Positions 59,669 through 64,000 of a stretch of 64,000 nucleotides of DNA are shown piece by piece. Source of the stretch: Massilia sp. WG5 (GTDB lineage Bacteria > Pseudomonadota > Gammaproteobacteria > Burkholderiales > Burkholderiaceae_D). A program made the translations under genes and the position numbers. The stretch lies in NCBI RefSeq assembly GCF_001412595.2, contig NZ_CP012640.2, positions 5,949,802 through 6,013,801 on the forward strand, written 5' to 3'. Every line of letters starts with the position of its first letter. The first letter of the stretch is position 1. The notes beneath the pieces were generated by a model. That model searched no databases. It worked only from the letters and a program-made list of their open reading frames with translations, and was not told the origin of the DNA.

Positions 59669-59761
59669 GGCTCGATCCTACCGCAGTTGCCGGGAATCGG
59701 GCGTCCGTTAGCCGGGCAGCCGGTCGCCTCGGCCGATGCACGGGTGGCGCTCAGGCAGCGC

Positions 59762-60790
59762 TCAGGTGACCACCCGCCGCGCGACGGGGATCCGCGACAG
59801 GAGCCAGGTGAAGCCGAGCGAGCACAGGAATACAAGAAGCACAAAGCGCAATCCGCCGGCCGGCCCGGCGTCGATGCCGTCGACCGCGCCGAGGCCGTCC
59901 ACGAACAGGTAATGGGAGGCATACACGCCCAGCACCAGCGGCCCGAGCGCGGCCAGCGCCGGGATCCGCGCCGGGCGCGGGTCTGCCAGGGCGATCATGG
60001 CCATGCCCAGGCCGAAGGGCCAGGTACCGATCGTGAAGTCCTGCACCATGGCGGCGCCGAAGCGCTGATGCAGCCAGGCGACCTCGCCCAGTTGCAGCAG
60101 CAGTCCGCCGATGGCGAGCAGGGCGCCGGTGGCGGCCCAGGACGGCTGCGGACCGCGCCGCCGCAGGGCGTGGCCGGTGGCGAACATCAGCAGGCTGAAG
60201 AAGGGACCATTGCGCAGGTTGAAGGCGGTGTGCAGGCCGAAGGGCGTGGCGGCATAGGCCTTGCCCGCGAGCCCGACCGCATAGAGGGCGAGGGCCAGGA
60301 CGAACAGGGTGCGTTCCAGATGGCGCGAGAGCAGCGCGCCGCTCAGCAGCGCCGCGATCGCCAGCGCCGGCAGGAACCACAGGTGCACCTTGGCGCCCTG
60401 CAGCAGCATCGTCGCATATCCGCCGTGCAGCGCACCGAGCCGGGCGGTCCAGGCGGCGAGGGCGCCGGCCACGCCCAGCCGGCGGAGGGTATCGAACTCC
60501 GCCGCCAGGAAATACACGGCGCACCAGGCCAGGAACAGCAGCAGCACCCGCTTCGCCAGCGTCAGCGAGCAGCGCAGGTAATCGGCGTGCCCATGACATT
60601 TCGCCGACCAGAAATAGCCGGACAAGATAAAGAACAGGGGAACGGCAAAGCGTTCGACCTGGTTCATGAAGGTGGCGGCATCGAAGGCGTTCCCGACCGC
60701 ACCGGGACCCTCGTGCCGGGCCGTGTGCAGGGCGATGACGGCAAGGATGGCCAGCACGCGGAACACGTCGACAGCCTGGAAACGGGACAT
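59762..60790 (-). CDS. Acyltransferase-3 family membrane protein
   Basis: A 342-residue protein with about ten helices. MSRFQAVDVFRVLAILAVIA then LHTARHEG places the catalytic His region at the end of the first helix; VERFAVPLFFILSGYFWS and VHLWFLPALAIAALL follow. Compared with the OafA-like protein at 7977 it is shorter and closer to the WecH/OpgC-like group of O-acetyltransferases. No polysaccharide gene lies nearby to name the acceptor. The start has no strong ribosome site; MSRFQAVDVFRV is the earliest reasonable start. Confidence 0.85.
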   Translation of the reverse strand: MSRFQAVDVFRVLAILAVIALHTARHEGPGAVGNAFDAATFMNQVERFAVPLFFILSGYFWSAKCHGHADYLRCSLTLAKRVLLLFLAWCAVYFLAAEFDTLRRLGVAGALAAWTARLGALHGGYATMLLQGAKVHLWFLPALAIAALLSGALLSRHLERTLFVLALALYAVGLAGKAYAATPFGLHTAFNLRNGPFFSLLMFATGHALRRRGPQPSWAATGALLAIGGLLLQLGEVAWLHQRFGAAMVQDFTIGTWPFGLGMAMIALADPRPARIPALAALGPLVLGVYASHYLFVDGLGAVDGIDAGPAGGLRFVLLVFLCSLGFTWLLSRIPVARRVVT

Positions 60791-60942
60791 GGGGCGATCT
60801 TAAGCCCGTTCAGGAAAATATGCCGATGGAAACGTGCTCGGCAGGGCCGAACAGGTTGTGCGACTAGGCTGACGCGCGGACGGGCAGTCGGTAACCCCGA
60901 TTGCCCCTTGTGGCGGCCTGGAGCGTCCCAACTTCCTATCAT

Positions 60943-61039
60943 GTTTCGTGAAGTGGTTCTCCCTGCTTCTTTGTGTCTCCACCTCAGTGACAGCTGAGCA
61001 TTGGCCGCTGTTCGCGAAAGCGACAGCGGCATTTTTTTT
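60943..61039 (+). ncRNA. Putative small RNA ending at an orphan intrinsic terminator
   Basis: A plus-strand terminator (GCCGCTG at 61004-61010, CAGCGGC at 61024-61030, with an inner TCGC-GAAA-GCGA stem, then T8) follows a region with no plus-strand gene. A second small hairpin (CTCAG-TGACAG-CTGAG, 60984-60999) lies before it, and TATCAT at 60937-60942 resembles a -10 box. A transcript of about 90 nucleotides with two hairpins would result. No known RNA family was recognised. The start position is approximate. Confidence 0.35.
61004..61039 (+). terminator. Strong plus-strand intrinsic terminator with GAAA tetraloop
   Basis: The stem of 7 bp, one bulged T and a further 4 bp is capped by GAAA and followed by eight T (61032-61039). 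The stop codon of the minus-strand gene at 61038 overlaps the end of the T-run. The orientation is wrong for that gene, so it terminates something transcribed from the left. Confidence 0.8.
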
Positions 61040-61388
61040 ACGAATCGCGGTCGGCCTTGCCGGACACGCTGCAGGCCCGGGTGCAGCGCAGGTATTTGTC
61101 CTCGCAGACGCCGTAGCGTTCCGACTGGCGGCGCTGGAAGCCGGCCTTGCCGGCGGCGCGGGTCTGCTCGGACTGGCCCTGGACATGGCTGGCGGTATTC
61201 GCGAACGGATTCCTTTGCGTCGATGGCAGCTCGAGCAGCTCGTCGTTGCCGGTCGCATCGCGCGCGTCCGCCCTGCATTCCTGGCGCTCGCTGCCGCACA
61301 TCGATTTGCAGAAAGCCGCATTGTCGGCCGCCCAGGTCGAGGGAAGGGCGGCGGCGAGCAGCGCTGCCAGATAGAAGGTGCGAATCAT
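61038..61388 (-). CDS. Small exported Cys-rich protein
   Basis: A 116-residue protein with a signal peptide (MIRTFYLAALLAAALPSTWA, cleavage before ADN). The mature part has six Cys as CKSMC, EC, VC, RC and AC, that is FCKSMCGSERQEC near the start and GVCEDKYLRCTRACS near the end, which can form disulphides between two antiparallel helices. I recognise no family. A sigma-70-like promoter lies upstream at 61416-61443. Probably periplasmic; function unknown. Confidence 0.7.
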   Translation of the reverse strand: MIRTFYLAALLAAALPSTWAADNAAFCKSMCGSERQECRADARDATGNDELLELPSTQRNPFANTASHVQGQSEQTRAAGKAGFQRRQSERYGVCEDKYLRCTRACSVSGKADRDS

Positions 61389-61415
61389 GCCGGTCTCCTG
61401 TTATTGAACAGATAA

Positions 61416-61443
61416 AGTATAAACTTTCCTAAGCTTAGGGCAA
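61416..61443 (-). promoter_or_regulatory. Sigma-70-like promoter of the Cys-rich protein gene
   Basis: On the minus strand TTGCCC (61443-61438) and TATACT (61421-61416) are separated by 16 bp, 4 of 6 and 5 of 6 matches to consensus. It lies 28 bases before the start codon at 61388. Confidence 0.6.
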
Positions 61444-61542
61444 GATCCGTGTGGCATGTTCATTTGGCCACCTATGCATTTGCAGGCGGACCGGTCCAGG
61501 CGTATGCTGGCCTTACACAAGAGCCCATAAGCGGAGACAATC

Positions 61543-61725
61543 ATGAAACTTCGGCTGGCATCATCACATCTGGCTACCCGTTTCCACCGTCCTTTGCGCT
61601 TCGGCAGCCGCTGGCGCGGCCACGAGCTGCTGCTGCGGCTCTGCCAACTGGCCGTGCTGGCCTTGCTGGCGGTGGAAGGGGCCCGGCTGATCGGGCGCGC
61701 CATCGCGCGCCTGCTGGCTGGCTGA
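61543..61725 (+). CDS. Small membrane protein (60 residues)
   Basis: The N-terminal half is basic (HLATRFHRPLRFGSRWRGHE), and one hydrophobic helix follows (LLLRLCQLAVLALLAVEGA) before a short RAIARLL end. GCGGAGACAATC precedes the ATG, a fair ribosome site. No family is recognised. It lies alone between the Cys-rich gene and the convergent FUSC gene. Translation is likely from codon use and the ribosome site but not certain. Confidence 0.5.
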   Translation: MKLRLASSHLATRFHRPLRFGSRWRGHELLLRLCQLAVLALLAVEGARLIGRAIARLLAG

Positions 61726-61776
61726 GCCTGGCGTTGCCGCGCTCGAGGCGGATCGCTACGCCGCTCAGGCGCCGAG

Positions 61777-63900
61777 CTAGCGCGCGGCGAAGGCCTTGCC
61801 GATCGCCGTGCTGCTGAGCGCCACCTGGGCGGCGTCCTGCTCCAGCAGCATGAGCCGCCGCTGCAGCGGCGCCCAGCCGGGCCAGGCATCGATCCGGGAC
61901 CTGCGCTCCTCCGGCGCCAGGGTCTCGGGCGGGCTGGCTGCACCGAGGCTGCTTCTTACCCGCACCAACATGCGCTCGAGCGCGGCCTCGACCTCGGCGC
62001 GCGGCAGCTTGTCCGGATAGCGCTGCAGCAGCAGGCGCAGCGCGGCGACGTGGGCCACCAGCAGGTAATTCTGCACCGTGAAGCGGTTCAGCTCGGGCAC
62101 GGCGCGCTGCTTGGCCAGCGGTTCGTCCAGCATGCGGCCGAGCGCCGCGCTGAGGGTCGCCAGGCTGTCCATGAAGCCCTTGCGGCTGATCCGGTAGTGG
62201 AAATCGTCGGCCGTGCGGCCCAGCAGCAGGTCGGCGGTGGCGTCGATGTATTTGCGGTTGGCCTCCAGTACCGCGTCCACCAGCCGCGGCAGGCTCTGGT
62301 ACTCCCAGCTCGGCAGCACATAGCTGAAGAAGGTGGCGATCAGGGTGCCGACCAGCGTGTCCAGCAAGCGCTCGCTGATGGCGCCGGCGGCATGCGGCAC
62401 GGTCAGGCCGATCAGCAGCAGGGCCTGCATGCTGGCGGCGATCGCCGTGTAACGGTATTTCACGTACAGGAAGGTGGGGCCGGCCGCGGTGGCGATGAAC
62501 AGGAAGACGAACAGGATCGCCGGCGCGTGCACGAAGTGCAGCAGCACGGCGGTCAGCAGGCAGCCGATCAGGGTGCCGATCAGGCGGTCGGCGCGGCGCT
62601 GGCGGGTGATGCTGAAGCTCGGCTTCAGGACCACGGCGATGGTCAGCGCGGTCCAGTAGCCGTGGGTCTTGTAGGGCAGCCATGCGGCCGACATCAGGCC
62701 GACCGAGATCGCCATCGCCACCCGCAGCGCGTAGCGGAAGGTCGGCGAAGTCCAGCGCAGGTTCGACACCAGGATGCCGATGCTGTAGCGCTGCTGGGTG
62801 AGGAAGGGCGTCAGGTCGGCATTGGCCGCCGTCGGCAGCACGCCCCCGGGCGCCTGGCTGGCGGCGTGCAGGCGCCGGATCGCGTCGATCAGGTCGCGGA
62901 TCTTGTTCGAGGTCGCGCGCAGCACCGCATGGGCCTCGGCGGCTTCGCCCTCGCCCGGCGGCAGCCGGCGCAGCGCCTGGTCGAGCCGGCGCAGCTCGGC
63001 GCGGTAGTCGGTGTCGGCGCGCGAGGGCCGGTTGCGCGTCATCGCATAAGCCGCCGATTCGATGTCGCGCGCCGCCTTGCCGATCAGGTCGCCCAGCAGC
63101 GGCAGCACATCGCCGTCGGCGAAATAGCGGCGCAGCAGGGCGTAATCGGTGTGGGTCGACAGCACCAGTTCGTAGAGGTCGAACATCGCGTAATGCACCT
63201 GCACCAGGATGGTGTCGCCGCGTCCGGGCTTGCCGCGCAGGATCAGGTCGCGCGAGGCCTGCTGCCGTTCGGCGAGCGTGCTTTGCTGGCGCACCAGTTT
63301 TTCCATCTGCGCCGACAGCGGATTGGCGAGGTCGTAGCAGCCGGCCTTCATGCTGGTATAGGAGGCGAGCTCGTACAGCGCTTCGGCCAGCACCTGCTGC
63401 TTGAGGCGGCGCTGGAGCACCCACACGACCACCATCGCATACGTCATGTAGCCGGCGCCGCCCAGGAAGAACAGGGCGCCGTGCCGCAGCGCCTGCAGGG
63501 GCGTGGCCGCCGCCTCGCTCGACAGCATCATCACGAACAGCGCCACGAACTGCAGCGGCATGACCTTCCTGCCGTAGACCACCATCATGCTGGCCAGGAA
63601 GGACACCAGCACGATGACGGTGCGCAGCAGCCAGGGCAGCGGTGAACACAGGCTGACCAGGAGCGCCACCAGCGAACAGAGAAGGACGCCGGCCAGCATC
63701 TCGTTGAACTTGTGGCGCAAGGGCCCGGGCATGTCCATCAGGCTGGTGCACAGGGCGCCGATCGCGACCGCCATCGCGGTGGGCAGGTCGGCGATGCTGT
63801 AGGCGAGGTAGGTCAGGCCGACGATGCCGGTGGCGATCCGCAGGCCGGTATAGAAATAGTGACTGAAGAGGAAGGTGCGGGGAGCGAGGGCGTAGTGCAT
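61777..63900 (-). CDS. FUSC-family inner-membrane protein (YccS-like)
   Basis: A 707-residue protein with two blocks of about five to six helices: the first FUSC half (TYLAYSIADLPTAMAVAIGA, RTVIVLVSFLASMMVVYG) and the second after a long cytosolic helical part (YALRVAMAISVGLMSAAWLP, IGTLIGCLLTAVLLHFVHAP). This fits YccS/AaeB/fusaric-acid-resistance proteins, thought to export aromatic carboxylic acids with or without an RND-type adaptor. No periplasmic adaptor gene is adjacent. A strong consensus-like promoter lies upstream at 63925-63953. It could help export excess aromatic acids related to the pathway at 16-24 kb, which is speculation. Confidence 0.88.
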   Translation of the reverse strand: MHYALAPRTFLFSHYFYTGLRIATGIVGLTYLAYSIADLPTAMAVAIGALCTSLMDMPGPLRHKFNEMLAGVLLCSLVALLVSLCSPLPWLLRTVIVLVSFLASMMVVYGRKVMPLQFVALFVMMLSSEAAATPLQALRHGALFFLGGAGYMTYAMVVVWVLQRRLKQQVLAEALYELASYTSMKAGCYDLANPLSAQMEKLVRQQSTLAERQQASRDLILRGKPGRGDTILVQVHYAMFDLYELVLSTHTDYALLRRYFADGDVLPLLGDLIGKAARDIESAAYAMTRNRPSRADTDYRAELRRLDQALRRLPPGEGEAAEAHAVLRATSNKIRDLIDAIRRLHAASQAPGGVLPTAANADLTPFLTQQRYSIGILVSNLRWTSPTFRYALRVAMAISVGLMSAAWLPYKTHGYWTALTIAVVLKPSFSITRQRRADRLIGTLIGCLLTAVLLHFVHAPAILFVFLFIATAAGPTFLYVKYRYTAIAASMQALLLIGLTVPHAAGAISERLLDTLVGTLIATFFSYVLPSWEYQSLPRLVDAVLEANRKYIDATADLLLGRTADDFHYRISRKGFMDSLATLSAALGRMLDEPLAKQRAVPELNRFTVQNYLLVAHVAALRLLLQRYPDKLPRAEVEAALERMLVRVRSSLGAASPPETLAPEERRSRIDAWPGWAPLQRRLMLLEQDAAQVALSSTAIGKAFAAR

Positions 63901-63924
63901 GGGTTGGCCGGCAATGTTGAGCGC

Positions 63925-63953
63925 ATTATAGCGGTGCGATGCAGACCTGTCGG
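63925..63953 (-). promoter_or_regulatory. Sigma-70 promoter of the FUSC gene
   Basis: On the minus strand CCGACA (63953-63948) and a perfect TATAAT (63930-63925) are separated by exactly 17 bp. The start codon at 63900 is 25 bases downstream of the -10 box. The remaining 47 bases to the window end show nothing else. Confidence 0.7.
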
Positions 63954-64000
63954 CGCACTTGGCATTGAACGAATAACACGGAAATTGCTGTCCGTAGTAC

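Overview
The window reads as chromosomal DNA of a high-GC Gram-negative betaproteobacterium, most likely Oxalobacteraceae (Massilia/Telluria/Duganella type). That is an inference from codon use, gene families (TonB receptor, PE synthesis, YXWGXW-repeat protein, FUSC transporter) and the CoA-dependent anthranilate cluster; there is no rRNA or other marker to prove it. Coding density is about 90%. No tRNA, rRNA, CRISPR array, prophage or insertion sequence was found. Long antisense ORFs are common but are GC-driven shadows.

Left part (1-15.9 kb). A truncated ene-reductase, a SugE/Gdx-type SMR exporter and an orphan solute-binding protein come first. Next is a tight five-gene operon (2083-6893: epimerase, polyprenyl-phosphate glycosyltransferase, ArnT-like GT39, PAP2 phosphatase, LAB_N protein) that looks like an envelope-lipid sugar-decoration pathway. 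Housekeeping and accessory genes follow: M14-type deacylase, acyltransferase-3, pirin, AzoR with a divergent LysR regulator, phosphatidylserine decarboxylase, a TonB-dependent receptor and an NTF2-like protein.

Middle part (16-33.6 kb). Seven co-directional, mostly overlapping genes (16011-23678) match aerobic CoA-dependent 2-aminobenzoate degradation: ligase, fused monooxygenase/reductase, SDR, MarR, enoyl-CoA hydratase, acyl-CoA dehydrogenase, Rid protein. Then come a HIT protein, an exported cyanophycinase-like peptidase, a ParD-like/methionine aminopeptidase pair behind helically phased operator-like repeats, a gamma carbonic anhydrase, a DauR-like regulator with a PLP ammonia-lyase, a 103-bp palindromic repeat element, two transporters, an HD protein, an RNase H-like protein, a WXXGXW/DxDxDG-repeat protein and a small exported protein.

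Right part (33.7-54.3 kb) is the most unusual region. Two convergent blocks encode a PBP-type transpeptidase, a SEDS (RodA/FtsW) polymerase with a large extra domain, two Hanks-type Ser/Thr kinases (one fused to an FGE/SUMF1 domain), a PP2C phosphatase, an FHA protein, a protein with an FHA-like end, an SH3-like membrane protein, an SPFH/zinc-ribbon coiled-coil protein, a protein with Lon-protease-like Ser/Lys spacing, an HTH protein, unknown proteins and a 34-residue membrane peptide. The composition resembles the actinobacterial pstP-rodA-pbpA-pknA-pknB-fha locus, but in a proteobacterial setting and with extra parts. It is my main candidate for an undescribed system.

End part (54.4-64 kb). 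Glycine-zipper protein, membrane metallophosphoesterase, M28 peptidase, DUF1566-like protein, Ala/Thr-rich lipoprotein, YedK/HMCES protein, a second acyltransferase-3, an orphan terminator that may end a small RNA, a Cys-rich exported protein, a 60-residue membrane protein and a FUSC-family transporter.
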